64,000 nt of DNA from Candidatus Tepidiaquacellales bacterium UBA2330 (GCA_002344965.1 DDUU01000057.1:6742-70741); one strand, 5' to 3'. Positions 1 through 7,976 are shown, counted from the stretch's first letter. Notes: a model not told the origin generated them from the sequence alone. Made by a program: numbers and translations.

Positions 1-247
1 GAACTGATAATTCTTCATCCGGTGATACAGGAAGTAAACTTATTATTCCCGGAGAGTCGAGTATATTAGCGTTGACCGCATATTTGGATAAAATTTTTGA
101 AACAGAATATTCAACAGTAGAGCCGGGATAATTCACTGTTTTAAATTTCTTACCGCTAAGCTGATTGAATAATGTTGTTTTACCTGTGTTCGGCTGACCG
201 GTTATTGCTATTAGGGGGGTTTTATTTACTGTAGTCTGTTCCTTCAA
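1..247 (-). CDS. feoB: Ferrous iron transporter FeoB, N-terminal fragment (cut by window edge)
   Basis: FeoB is the inner-membrane Fe(II) permease with a cytosolic GTPase domain. Only about 82 N-terminal residues are visible. They carry the P-loop GQPNTGKTTLFN (residues 17-28), the switch region NYPGSTVE (39-46) with its conserved threonine, and the G3 motif DSPG (64-67). The permease part lies outside the window. The start is a TTG whose last two bases overlap the feoA stop (TTGA), so translational coupling with feoA is likely. It is the third gene of a fur-feoA-feoB operon. The G-domain motifs and the feoA neighbour make the call firm; the completeness of the gene cannot be judged. Confidence 0.9.
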   Translation of the reverse strand, partial: MKEQTTVNKTPLIAITGQPNTGKTTLFNQLSGKKFKTVNYPGSTVEYSVSKILSKYAVNANILDSPGIISLLPVSPDEELSV

Positions 248-489
248 ATTTTTATCGACGCAGCTTCATTTTTTCTAATTGCTATAATTGATCCCCGTAT
301 TGAAAAGGAAATAGGATCGTTGAATAATGTTTTATTCAGCATTTCAATTTCCTGACCGGGTGTAAATCCAATTTCCATTAGTCTGTGCGATGAGGGATGG
401 GAATTATCTATATCTTCTATTCGCGCTTTCTCTCCGATTTTCATATCAGCTGCAGTTTTCATATTATCTGTTATTTTATGTTTATTCAA
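244..489 (-). CDS. feoA: FeoA-domain protein, ferrous iron uptake accessory
   Basis: FeoA is a small SH3-like cytosolic protein that supports the FeoB Fe(II) permease. The product is 81 residues from a TTG at 489, or 72 from the ATG at 462, which fits the usual family length of about 75; the true start is unsettled. The core shows the family pattern: HRLMEIGFTPGQEIEML followed by DPISFSIRGSIIAIRK, that is the L-x-x-x-G-x-x-x-G turn and the R-G-x-x-I-x-L/I-R strand. It lies 25 bases after fur and overlaps feoB by four bases, which makes iron-responsive control by the neighbouring regulator likely. Confidence 0.88.
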   Translation of the reverse strand: MNKHKITDNMKTAADMKIGEKARIEDIDNSHPSSHRLMEIGFTPGQEIEMLNKTLFNDPISFSIRGSIIAIRKNEAASIKI

Positions 490-514
490 AATTATACAAT
501 GGTTTTTTATAATA

Positions 515-970
515 TTAATTACCGGAATTGTTCTTACATGTTTTTACGTCATTGCATTTTGCAAATACCTGCAGAGTATGGTCCACCATTTTAAAATTAT
601 TATCCTTACAGATTTTATCCTGAATTTTTTCTATCTGAGGGTATTCAAACTCGATAATCTTATTGCAGTTTACACAGATCAGGTGATAATGCGGCTTTCT
701 GCCGATCTTTGTTTCGTATCTTGTGCGGTCACCTTTGAAATTATGCTTGGTCAGTATGTCGCATTCGCTCATAAGTTCAAGCGTCTTGTAAACAGTAGCC
801 CGTGATACATTGAGATAATCATTCTTCATTTTAAGATAAAGCTCATCAGCATCAAAATGCTCCTCCATATTCAAAGCAGCATTGAGTATCAGAAACCTTT
901 CATTTGTAATGCGATGAGCGTTATCCTTCAGATAAGCTATAAACGTATTTTTAATTTCTTCGAAAGTCAA
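515..970 (-). CDS. fur: Fur-family metal-responsive repressor
   Basis: A 151-residue Fur/PerR/Zur superfamily regulator. The winged-helix region includes LNVSRATVYKTLELM (residues 53-67), the DNA-recognition helix typical of the family. The dimerisation half has the metal-binding KPHYHLIC segment (92-99), a C99-x2-C102 pair and a C139-x5-C145 pair, which would hold the structural zinc. The sensing segment reads HYH rather than the more common HHDH, so the sensed metal cannot be fixed from sequence alone. Co-transcription with feoAB argues for iron. The start is TTG with an AAGGA ribosome site 8-9 bases upstream. An inverted repeat just upstream (982-1004) is a good candidate autoregulatory operator. 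Confidence 0.85.
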   Translation of the reverse strand: MTFEEIKNTFIAYLKDNAHRITNERFLILNAALNMEEHFDADELYLKMKNDYLNVSRATVYKTLELMSECDILTKHNFKGDRTRYETKIGRKPHYHLICVNCNKIIEFEYPQIEKIQDKICKDNNFKMVDHTLQVFAKCNDVKTCKNNSGN

Positions 971-981
971 TTTCAGTTTCC

Positions 982-1004
982 TTATTAAGAATTTGTCTTA
1001 ATAA
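982..1004. promoter_or_regulatory. Candidate Fur-type operator upstream of fur-feoAB
   Basis: Perfect 9-base inverted repeat ttattaaga / tcttaataa around a 5-base centre, ending 12 bases before the fur TTG start. It is AT-rich and symmetric like known Fur/PerR operators but does not match the Escherichia coli Fur box. It sits where a repressor would block transcription of the iron operon. The binding protein is inferred, not shown. Confidence 0.5.
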
Positions 1005-1022
1005 AGATAGAGAAATTACATT

Positions 1023-2411
1023 TTAAATTCCATTTATAACTTTATCCAGAATTGCTAATCCTTTATCAATATCTTCCTTGCGGATGTTTACCGGGGGTCT
1101 GAATCTCACTGATTTTTCACCTGAACCGAGAAGTATAAGTTCGTTGTCAAAAGCCCTGCTTCTAATCTCATCTCTCATTTTTCCGTTTGCGGCGTCAAAT
1201 GCGCAGAATAGTCCGAGTCCTCTGCCGTTGCTTATTTTACCCGAATATTTTTCAGCAAGTCCGGTAATGCCATTCTGTAAATGTTCACCCATTACTTTAC
1301 AATTTTCCACAAGATTTTCTTCACTGATGATCTCAAGTATTTTAGTAAATCTTTTCATGTCAGTCATATTTCCTCCCCAGGTAGAATTAATTCTGCTCGG
1401 CATTCTGAAAACATTTTCTTCAATTTCGTCAATTCTGCCTGTGCAAAGTACTCCGCAAACCTGTGTTTTCTTTCCGAATGAAATAAGATCCGGCTGCACA
1501 TAATGCATGTGTGCCCACATTTTTCCTGTTAGCGCGATACCGGTCTGCACCTCATCAAAGATCAGCATCATCTCGTTTTCATCGCAGAGCTCCCGGAGTT
1601 TTATAAAAAATTCCTTTCTGAAATGATTGTCTCCGCCTTCGCCCTGAATCGGTTCGAGAATAATTGCTGCTATATCATCTTTATTTTCTGCAAGAGCTGT
1701 CTTTATCTGACTTACAGCTTTATCCTCTGCAGCTATTACGTTAGCAAGGTTTTCTTCATTTAACGGAAATGTAATCTTTGGATTATCAATTCTTGGCCAT
1801 TTAAATTTCGGATAGTATAGTATTTTAGTCGGATCAGTATTTGTCAGGGACATAGTATATCCGCTTCTGCCGTGAAAAGCTTCCCTGAAATGAATTATCT
1901 GATGACCTTTTTCTTCAGTATAACCTTTCTTAAAATTCTTTCTTACTTTCCAGTCTATTGCGGCTTTGAGAGCATTCTCAACAGCCAGAGCGCCGCCTTC
2001 TATAAAGAATGAAAACTTGAAATATTCCGGTACAGCGTATTTAAAAAACGTGCTGACAAATTCCGCCTGAGTTTCGGTATAAATATCCGACAGGGAAGGC
2101 TTGTTAACTGCAACCTTACCTATTTCATTTATAAATTTTTCATTATTTAATTTTGGATGATTCATTCCAAGAGGATTTGAAGCAACGTAAGTAAAGAAAT
2201 CCAGATAATTTTTTCCGTGTTTCGAATCATAAAGATATGCGCCTCCGGATTTTTCGAGATCTATAGTGATATCAAATCCGTCCACAAGCATATGCTTCTT
2301 AAGTTCTGTCTGCACATTTTCAGGAGAGATCGAAACAGATTTATGTTTTCCGTTTTCGTGAATTACTTTTGAAGTATCCGTCAGGATTTTATTTTCTGTT
2401 AAATTTGTCAT
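1023..2411 (-). CDS. lat: L-lysine 6-transaminase (lysine epsilon-aminotransferase)
   Basis: PLP-dependent class III aminotransferase that removes the epsilon-amino group of L-lysine, giving 2-aminoadipate semialdehyde, which cyclises to piperideine-6-carboxylate. The 462-residue length fits the family. Diagnostic stretches are IEGGALAVENALKAAIDWK (about residues 137-155), ILEPIQGEGGD (251-261), LIFDEVQTG (283-291) with the PLP-ring aspartate, and SFGKKTQVCG (311-320) with the Schiff-base lysine; the GKKTQVCG form is typical of lysine 6-aminotransferases rather than ornithine or GABA enzymes. It follows purM by 67 bases on the same strand and may share its transcript. The downstream semialdehyde dehydrogenase is not in this window. 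Confidence 0.9.
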   Translation of the reverse strand: MTNLTENKILTDTSKVIHENGKHKSVSISPENVQTELKKHMLVDGFDITIDLEKSGGAYLYDSKHGKNYLDFFTYVASNPLGMNHPKLNNEKFINEIGKVAVNKPSLSDIYTETQAEFVSTFFKYAVPEYFKFSFFIEGGALAVENALKAAIDWKVRKNFKKGYTEEKGHQIIHFREAFHGRSGYTMSLTNTDPTKILYYPKFKWPRIDNPKITFPLNEENLANVIAAEDKAVSQIKTALAENKDDIAAIILEPIQGEGGDNHFRKEFFIKLRELCDENEMMLIFDEVQTGIALTGKMWAHMHYVQPDLISFGKKTQVCGVLCTGRIDEIEENVFRMPSRINSTWGGNMTDMKRFTKILEIISEENLVENCKVMGEHLQNGITGLAEKYSGKISNGRGLGLFCAFDAANGKMRDEIRSRAFDNELILLGSGEKSVRFRPPVNIRKEDIDKGLAILDKVINGI

Positions 2412-2478
2412 AGTAGTCTGCTGTTTTAAAGTTTTATAATTTGTTAGTTAGTTTTATTTTACGCTAATGTATAAGTTT

Positions 2479-3474
2479 TTAAATTATACTTCCCATTATT
2501 ACGGGTTCCTCTCCTTTTCTAATCAGAAATTTCATAAAATCTTTTACTGTATTTTTTGATACAATAAAAATCAATCCTATACCGAGATTAAAAGTTTTTC
2601 TCATATCAGCTTCTGATACGTTACCTTTTTTTTGTATAATTTCAAAAATCTCCGGTCTTTCCCATGAATCCCAGTCTACGCTGATACTGAGTTTTTTCGG
2701 AACAACGCGCTTAGTATTACCGATTATGCCGCCTCCTGTAATGTGAGATATTGAATTGATCTTAAATTTTTTCAGAGAACTCTGAATAATGTCAAGATAA
2801 GATCTGTGCACTTTCAGCAGCTCACTTCCCAGATCTGATTTTAGTCCGGGAAATTTTTTCTTAAGCTCTTTCTTTGAATTAAATATTTTTCTGACAAGTG
2901 AAAATCCGTTTGTATGGAGACCGTTTGAACTTAAACCTATGAGTACATTTCCCTTTTTTACATTTGAAGAATTTACAATATCTTTCTTCGAAACAATTCC
3001 CGTAATGGAACCGGCAAGATCAAAATCATTACCGTGATACACTCCGGGCATTTCAGCAGTCTCTCCGCCTATAAGCGAGCATTTATTATTTATGCATCCT
3101 CTGACAATTCCTTTTACTACTTCTGAAGCTTCTTCGCTGTTCAGTTTTCCGGTCGCATAGTAATCAAGAAAATACATCGGAACTGCACCGCAAACTGCAA
3201 TATCATTAACACAATGATTCACCAGATCTTCGCCGATTGTATCATACTTTTTCACGGCTGCTGCGATTTTCAGTTTTGTGCCTACACCGTCAACACTCGA
3301 AACAAAAACAGGACTTGAATACTTTTTTAAATTCACTTCATAAAAAGCTCCGAAATTTCCTATTCCTTTAAGAACTTCTTTTGTAAATGTTTTAGTGACG
3401 TGAGGTTTTATTTTTTCGACGAATCTGTCGGCTTCTGAGATATTAACACCGGAAGACTTATAACTTAATTTCAC
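2479..3474 (-). CDS. purM: Phosphoribosylformylglycinamidine cyclo-ligase (AIR synthetase)
   Basis: PurM converts formylglycinamidine ribonucleotide and ATP to aminoimidazole ribonucleotide in de novo purine synthesis. The 331-residue product opens with YKSSGVNISEAD, contains SSVDGVGTKLKIA (the ATP/FGAM-binding motif), GEDLVNHCVNDIAVCGA, GGETAEMPGVY and ISHITGGGIIGN, all PurM signatures in the right order. The start codon is GTG at 3474. The product is slightly shorter at the C terminus than many PurM proteins but shows no missing motif. No other pur gene is adjacent. A near-perfect 25-base palindrome lies 55 bases upstream. Confidence 0.95.
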   Translation of the reverse strand: MKLSYKSSGVNISEADRFVEKIKPHVTKTFTKEVLKGIGNFGAFYEVNLKKYSSPVFVSSVDGVGTKLKIAAAVKKYDTIGEDLVNHCVNDIAVCGAVPMYFLDYYATGKLNSEEASEVVKGIVRGCINNKCSLIGGETAEMPGVYHGNDFDLAGSITGIVSKKDIVNSSNVKKGNVLIGLSSNGLHTNGFSLVRKIFNSKKELKKKFPGLKSDLGSELLKVHRSYLDIIQSSLKKFKINSISHITGGGIIGNTKRVVPKKLSISVDWDSWERPEIFEIIQKKGNVSEADMRKTFNLGIGLIFIVSKNTVKDFMKFLIRKGEEPVIMGSII

Positions 3475-3528
3475 TTTTCAAAATACCCAAACTAACCTTG
3501 TATTTCAATGAATTATAAATTTTAAAAC

Positions 3529-3553
3529 CTGTGTTTAAAGTGTTTAAACACAG
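3529..3553. promoter_or_regulatory. 25-base palindrome between purM and the sulfotransferase-like gene
   Basis: Perfect 11-base arms ctgtgtttaaa / tttaaacacag with a 3-base gtg centre, in the divergent intergenic region. There is no T-run beside it, so an operator is more likely than a terminator. The regulator is unknown; a purine or amino-acid repressor is only a guess from the neighbours. Confidence 0.5.
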
Positions 3554-3669
3554 AACTGTAAAAATATTTTCAAAAAAATATTGGTATTTCTTAAAGGATG
3601 GTTACATGGAATACGGAATTGAAAATTCAAATATGTATCTATAATTTGAAGTCAGTTTATCTTTAAAAT

Positions 3670-4389
3670 ATGAAGCGAATTTGTCTGTGGTCAAGTCCGA
3701 GAAATATTTCAACCGCACTTATGTATTCATTTGCTCAGCGGGATGATACAACAGTTTTTGATGAACCGCTTTATGCGCATTATCTCAGACTGTCAGGCTA
3801 TGACCATCCCGGCAGGCAGGAAATTATTGACAGCATGGATCCCGACGGCGAAAATGTAATAAGTAATATAATTCTCGGAAAGCATACTAATGAAGTCCTT
3901 TTTTTTAAACAAATGACTCATCACTTTATCGGATTGAAAGAAGATTTTTTAAACGAGGTAATTAATGTATTTCTGATCAGAGATCCTAAAGATCTTATCA
4001 TTTCATTTTCGAAAGTAATTGCTGATGTTAATATGGAAAGGATTGGAGTAAAAAAACAGTACGAACTTTTTCAGAAACTGATTTTGATGAAACAGGATCC
4101 TCCGGTTATAGACTCAGGTGAAATTTTAAAAAACCCGGAAAAAGTACTTACAGAACTTTGCGGAAAAATTGGCATTCCTTTTGACAGAAAAATGCTTAAG
4201 TGGAAACCCGGTCCTATACCTGAGGACGGTATCTGGGCAAAGTACTGGTATAAGAATGTACACAGTTCAACAGGTTTTTCAAAGTTTGAATCAAATGATT
4301 CTCAGCTCCCTGAAGAATTTATTCCGCTTTATAATGAGTGCATGTTCTACTATAATGAATTAAAAGAATTTTCAATTAAAGCTTATTAA
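3670..4389 (+). CDS. Sulfotransferase-like P-loop protein
   Basis: A 239-residue protein of the sulfotransferase-type P-loop superfamily. The N terminus, ICLWSSPRNISTAL (residues 4-17), matches the PAPS 5'-phosphosulfate loop (R-x-x-S-T). LIRDPKDLIISFSK in the middle matches the 3'-phosphate-binding R-D-P-x-D...S motif. The substrate is unknown. The gene ends two bases before an aminotransferase class IV gene, so the two are surely co-translated. I recall plant and some bacterial proteins in which a similar domain is fused to a branched-chain-aminotransferase-like domain; here they would be separate subunits. Kinase-like or nucleotide-binding activity without sulfation remains possible. Confidence 0.7.
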   Translation: MKRICLWSSPRNISTALMYSFAQRDDTTVFDEPLYAHYLRLSGYDHPGRQEIIDSMDPDGENVISNIILGKHTNEVLFFKQMTHHFIGLKEDFLNEVINVFLIRDPKDLIISFSKVIADVNMERIGVKKQYELFQKLILMKQDPPVIDSGEILKNPEKVLTELCGKIGIPFDRKMLKWKPGPIPEDGIWAKYWYKNVHSSTGFSKFESNDSQLPEEFIPLYNECMFYYNELKEFSIKAY

Positions 4390-4391
4390 TT

Positions 4392-5294
4392 ATGCTGCAG
4401 AAATTTGACGAAAGAAACAGTAAAATTAAAGTATTCATTGGTGACAGATTATATGAAAGACAGAATGCAAAAGTCTCGGTGTTTGACAGTTCTGTGCAGG
4501 GAGGAGATGCAGTTTGGGAAGGTCTTAGAATATATAGCGGAAAAATTTTCTGCTTTGACAGGCATGTCCGAAGACTTCAGGAATCCGCAAAGACTCTGTG
4601 TTTTGAAAATATACCCGGTTTTGATTTCATAAAAAATGCTGTTATGGAAACTCTCAAAGCGAACGGAATGAATAATGACGCGCATATACGACTTACACTT
4701 ACACGAGGGGAGAAAATCACTTCCGGAATGGATCCGCGGCTTAACACAAAAGGTCCGTGCCTGATAGTGCTGGCTGAATGGAAAAAACCTGTATATGACA
4801 GTGAGTCCGGAATTAAGCTTGTAACTTCACATATAAGAAGAAACTCTCCTCAGTATCTTGATTCAAAAATACATCACAATAATCTGATCAATAATATTCT
4901 TTCAAAGATTGAAGCTAATCTTTACGGGGCTGACGATGCCTTAATGCTTGACGGAAACGGATTTGTATCCGAGACAAATGCAACAAATGTATTTATGATT
5001 AAAAACGGAATACTGCATACACCTAATCCGGATTCATGTCTGCCGGGAATAACCCGCGGAATTGTACTGGAAATTATTACTGAGCTTAATCTGATATGTA
5101 AGGAAAGAAATATTTCCGTATCAGAATTTTATAATGCTGATGAAGTTTTTACTACCGGTACGATGGGGGAGCTTACTTCTGTTTATGAAATTGACGGAAG
5201 AAAAATTATTAATAATTACGGTTCGAAAATTCTGCAAAAAATTATTGAAAAGTTTAGAAAAAGAACAAAAGAAGAAGGTGAAGTTATTATGTAA
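4392..5294 (+). CDS. Aminotransferase class IV (branched-chain / D-amino-acid type)
   Basis: A 300-residue fold-type IV PLP enzyme of the IlvE/Dat/PabC group. Visible features are GGDAVWEGLR (residues 37-46), the Schiff-base lysine in DSKIHHNN (Lys159), VSETNATNVF with the PLP-nitrogen glutamate (Glu194), GITRG (about 219-223) and FTTGTMGEL near the C terminus. The last usually reads GTA in branched-chain aminotransferases, so the GTM here weakens a plain IlvE call. The substrate cannot be set from sequence. It is coupled to the sulfotransferase-like gene upstream with a two-base gap, suggesting that both act on one amino-acid-derived compound. Confidence 0.85.
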   Translation: MLQKFDERNSKIKVFIGDRLYERQNAKVSVFDSSVQGGDAVWEGLRIYSGKIFCFDRHVRRLQESAKTLCFENIPGFDFIKNAVMETLKANGMNNDAHIRLTLTRGEKITSGMDPRLNTKGPCLIVLAEWKKPVYDSESGIKLVTSHIRRNSPQYLDSKIHHNNLINNILSKIEANLYGADDALMLDGNGFVSETNATNVFMIKNGILHTPNPDSCLPGITRGIVLEIITELNLICKERNISVSEFYNADEVFTTGTMGELTSVYEIDGRKIINNYGSKILQKIIEKFRKRTKEEGEVIM

Positions 5295-5309
5295 TAAATT
5301 GAATGAAAT

Positions 5310-6296
5310 TCATAACCATTTCTTATAGCGAAACCAGCCAAGCATTACAGTCGCTACTATAATCATTAAAATAATACTGATATAAAATCCGAATTCACTC
5401 TGCAAAAAAGGGATTGTATGAAAATTCATACCGAATATCCCTGTTATTAATGTCAGAGGAAGCATAATTGTAGCTATGATAGTCAGGAATTTCATTACTT
5501 CGTTCATTTTATTATTTACAACTGAAAGATATGAATCCAGAATACCTGAAACATAATCGCGGTAAGACTCTGCGGTATCGGCAACTCTGACAAGATGATC
5601 ATAAACATTTCTGTAATAAACTGATTCCTCAAGAGATATCAAATCTGTTTCTCTTCTTGACAGCTTATAAAGTATTTCTTTCTGATATGACGATATTCTT
5701 CTGAGCTTGATAAGTTCTTTTTTAAGATTAAGAATGCTCAGCAGATTTCGGTTGCTCGGCATTTCCTTGAATATTCTTGATTCGACCGTATCGATCTCTG
5801 CTTCAATATGATCAAGCACAGGATAATATCTGTCAACGATCTCATCGAGTATGAGATTGAGAATGAAGTCAGGACCTTTTTTGAAAGCAGACTCTGAGAT
5901 ATAATTCTTTATATTTTTTGATATTGTATTTTCCCCTTTTTCATTATGAATTGTTACAAGAAAATTTTTCCCGAGGAAACAGCTTAAGGAAAATATACTG
6001 TATTTTTTTCCTGATTCATCAGCCTGAATTCCGTTGAACACAATGAAAAGATATTTTTCGAAATCGTCGATTTTAGGATGATGAACAGCATGGTCTCTGA
6101 TATATTTATATGAATCTTCTATGGCAAGAGGATGAAACTGAAATGTATCTTTTAATAACCTGCTGGTCTCTTCAGAAGTAACATCGTGAATATCAGTCCA
6201 GACAATATCCTGATTTTCATAATCCCATTTTGTTAATGTATCTCCGGAGATTGAAAAAAGACCTTTCTCTGAATTATAAACTGTTGTTGTTATCAT
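5310..6296 (-). CDS. corA: CorA-family magnesium/cobalt channel
   Basis: Inner-membrane divalent cation channel, 328 residues. A long cytosolic alpha/beta and helical domain (1 to about 265) is followed by two transmembrane segments (about 269-288 and 303-320). The signature GMN, the selectivity filter of CorA pentamers, is at 289-291. A basic tail (RYKKWL) ends the protein, as is typical. The ATG start lies inside the 3' end of the rsmI-like gene (23-base overlap), so the two are probably translated from one message. Mg2+ is the usual substrate; Co2+, Ni2+ or Zn2+ export by a ZntB-like relative is a less likely alternative. Confidence 0.92.
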   Translation of the reverse strand: MITTTVYNSEKGLFSISGDTLTKWDYENQDIVWTDIHDVTSEETSRLLKDTFQFHPLAIEDSYKYIRDHAVHHPKIDDFEKYLFIVFNGIQADESGKKYSIFSLSCFLGKNFLVTIHNEKGENTISKNIKNYISESAFKKGPDFILNLILDEIVDRYYPVLDHIEAEIDTVESRIFKEMPSNRNLLSILNLKKELIKLRRISSYQKEILYKLSRRETDLISLEESVYYRNVYDHLVRVADTAESYRDYVSGILDSYLSVVNNKMNEVMKFLTIIATIMLPLTLITGIFGMNFHTIPFLQSEFGFYISIILMIIVATVMLGWFRYKKWL

Positions 6297-6996
6297 AATT
6301 ATCTGAGAATTTTATTGTCTTTTCATAATGCTTATCTATAACAATTACGAACTCACCTTTAAGATTTTCTTCGCCGATTTCATTGAGTATTTCCGCTGCA
6401 GATCCCCTGAATTTTTTTTCACTTACCTGCGTGATATTAAAAGCCACAAATACTTTTCTCTCACCGAAAATATCGCGGATATCATTTAACACTGCTTTGA
6501 GTCTGTAAGGCGCGTCGAGAATAACACTAACGCGGTCAGATAAACAGAATTCTTTCATCTCCTTTTTACGGATCTCTGCTTTAGGCGAGAGAAACCCGTA
6601 GTAATAAAATCTGCTTATATCAAAACCGGATAATACTATTGATGATAAAAGAGAATTAGCTCCGCTCAGGAATTCTGTTTTAATTCCAGCTTCTATACAT
6701 TTGTTTAAGATTAATTTTCCGGGATCGGAAAAAAGGGGAGTACCGCAATCCGATATTATTGAAATATTTTTTCCGATGAGCAGTTCATTAAATATATCAT
6801 CACTCGCTTCCGCTTCGTTATGTTCATTAAGTTCTTCAAGATCTTTTTTTATTTCAAAAAATCTTAAAAGTCTTGCGCCTTCTTTGAATTCTTCACAATA
6901 AATTATATCAGATTCTTCCAATGTTCTTAAAGCACGCAGACTCATATCTGAATAATCGCCGATAGGTGTAGAAACTAAATTTAATGTACCAAGCAT
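6274..6996 (-). CDS. rsmI: RsmI-like 16S rRNA (cytidine-1402-2'-O) methyltransferase
   Basis: SAM-dependent tetrapyrrole-methylase-fold protein. LGTLNLVSTPIGDYSDMSLRAL at the N terminus, ISDCGTPLFSDPG in the middle and GFLSPK further on match RsmI, which 2'-O-methylates C1402 of 16S rRNA. It is divergent: the usual AEDTR segment after the first helix is CEEFKEG, and the product is about 240 residues rather than about 280. Either a shortened RsmI or a related methylase is possible. I chose the ATG at 6996 because MLGTLNLVSTP fits the family start; a TTG six bases upstream (7002) is in frame. It overlaps corA. Confidence 0.75.
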   Translation of the reverse strand: MLGTLNLVSTPIGDYSDMSLRALRTLEESDIIYCEEFKEGARLLRFFEIKKDLEELNEHNEAEASDDIFNELLIGKNISIISDCGTPLFSDPGKLILNKCIEAGIKTEFLSGANSLLSSIVLSGFDISRFYYYGFLSPKAEIRKKEMKEFCLSDRVSVILDAPYRLKAVLNDIRDIFGERKVFVAFNITQVSEKKFRGSAAEILNEIGEENLKGEFVIVIDKHYEKTIKFSDNYDNNNSL

Positions 6997-7020
6997 ATTC
7001 AATCTGAAAAAATGATTATT

Positions 7021-7464
7021 TTAATCGATGCCTGTGCTGCCGTATCCGCCGTCACCTCTTTCTGACAGGGAAATATTTTCAGCTTTGATAAGTTCACATT
7101 TTTCATGGGAAGAAATTACAAGCTGAGCTATTCGGTCACCTGAATTAATTTCAAAACTACTTTTGCCGTGGTTAATCAGCAGCACCTTTATTTCACCCCG
7201 GTAATCGGAATCGATGGTTCCCGGTGAATTCAAAACTGTAATTCCGGATTTAAGGGCAAGTCCGCTTCTCGGTCTGACCTGCGCCTCAAAACCTTCAGGA
7301 ATTTCCATTATTAAATTTGTCGGTACAATTGTATATTCTGATTTTGGTATAACAATTTTCTCATAAGATGAACAGCAAAGATCCATACCCGCCGAACCTG
7401 ATGTTTTGTATTCGGGAATATATACAGGTCTGTGAGGATCAGCAATTTTAAAATAGATGATCAA
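7021..7464 (-). CDS. dut: dUTP diphosphatase
   Basis: Trimeric dUTPase that hydrolyses dUTP to dUMP and PPi, supplying thymidylate synthesis and keeping uracil out of DNA. The 147 residues hold all five motifs: SGSAGMDL, RPRSGLALK, GTIDSDYRGEIKV (with the catalytic aspartate), GDRIAQLVI, and the C-terminal RGDGGYGSTG, where Tyr replaces the common Phe that stacks on the uracil. The start is TTG at 7464, which gives a normal dUTPase N terminus; no ATG is available upstream. The rsmI-like gene follows 24 bases downstream on the same strand. Confidence 0.95.
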   Translation of the reverse strand: MIIYFKIADPHRPVYIPEYKTSGSAGMDLCCSSYEKIVIPKSEYTIVPTNLIMEIPEGFEAQVRPRSGLALKSGITVLNSPGTIDSDYRGEIKVLLINHGKSSFEINSGDRIAQLVISSHEKCELIKAENISLSERGDGGYGSTGID

Positions 7465-7504
7465 TTATATTTTGAAATGTTTGTAAAATTTTACCTAATA
7501 AATT

Positions 7505-7900
7505 TTAAACGTCAAAATCACTTGAGCTAAGGACTCCAAGCATAAAAAGAAATGCAACTGCAACAATAGCAATTATTGAAAGAATTACATTTATTATTCC
7601 GAGCCACATTCCGATTGTTGCAAGTGTTTTTCCCGCTTCAGGCGATCTGCCTGCATTTATTTCATTTAATTCTTTCTTACCGATGACCCAGGCAGGAATA
7701 GCGGCAAAAAGACCGCAGATTATATAAGATAATATTCCGAGTACTAATGCAAAAATCGCATTTGAGCTTGCGCCTCCTCCTGTATTAGGTGAAGATGACG
7801 ACGGCGGAACAGGCGGCTGAGGTGAAAATGAAGGCGGCGGAGGAGGAGGTGGAATATTTCCGCTTCCGGAATCCTGATAATAAAAAGAATAAGATTTCAT
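7505..7900 (-). CDS. DUF4190-type small membrane protein with proline-rich N terminus
   Basis: A 131-residue membrane protein of unknown function. Residues about 16-40 are a proline/serine-rich cytosolic stretch that includes seven consecutive prolines. Two hydrophobic segments follow (about 48-75 and 95-120), separated by the loop GKKELNEINAGRSPEAGKTLATIGM, which is typical of DUF4190 proteins. The polyproline run should need elongation factor P for efficient translation. Upstream on the minus strand a TAnnTTTG element (7943-7950) could be a promoter. No partner is evident from the neighbours. Confidence 0.75.
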   Translation of the reverse strand: MKSYSFYYQDSGSGNIPPPPPPPSFSPQPPVPPSSSSPNTGGGASSNAIFALVLGILSYIICGLFAAIPAWVIGKKELNEINAGRSPEAGKTLATIGMWLGIINVILSIIAIVAVAFLFMLGVLSSSDFDV

Positions 7901-7942
7901 TTTTATTTTTTAAATTAATGAATTTATAGTTTTCAATTTGAG

Positions 7943-7950
7943 CAAATATA
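7943..7950 (-). promoter_or_regulatory. Possible -7 promoter element of the DUF4190 gene
   Basis: On the minus strand this reads TATATTTG, a perfect Bacteroidota TAnnTTTG element, 43 bases before the start at 7900. No TTG lies at the usual upstream distance, so support is partial. Confidence 0.35.
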
Positions 7951-7976
7951 AATTATTAAGCGAATAATTTAAACAC

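Noticed and set aside
1078..1503. Plus-strand open frame of about 141 codons.
   Set aside because: It is antisense to the lysine aminotransferase and is fully explained by it.
7834..7860. GGN-rich tract as a possible simple-sequence repeat or regulatory element.
   Set aside because: It is in frame with and explained by the polyproline run of the DUF4190 protein.
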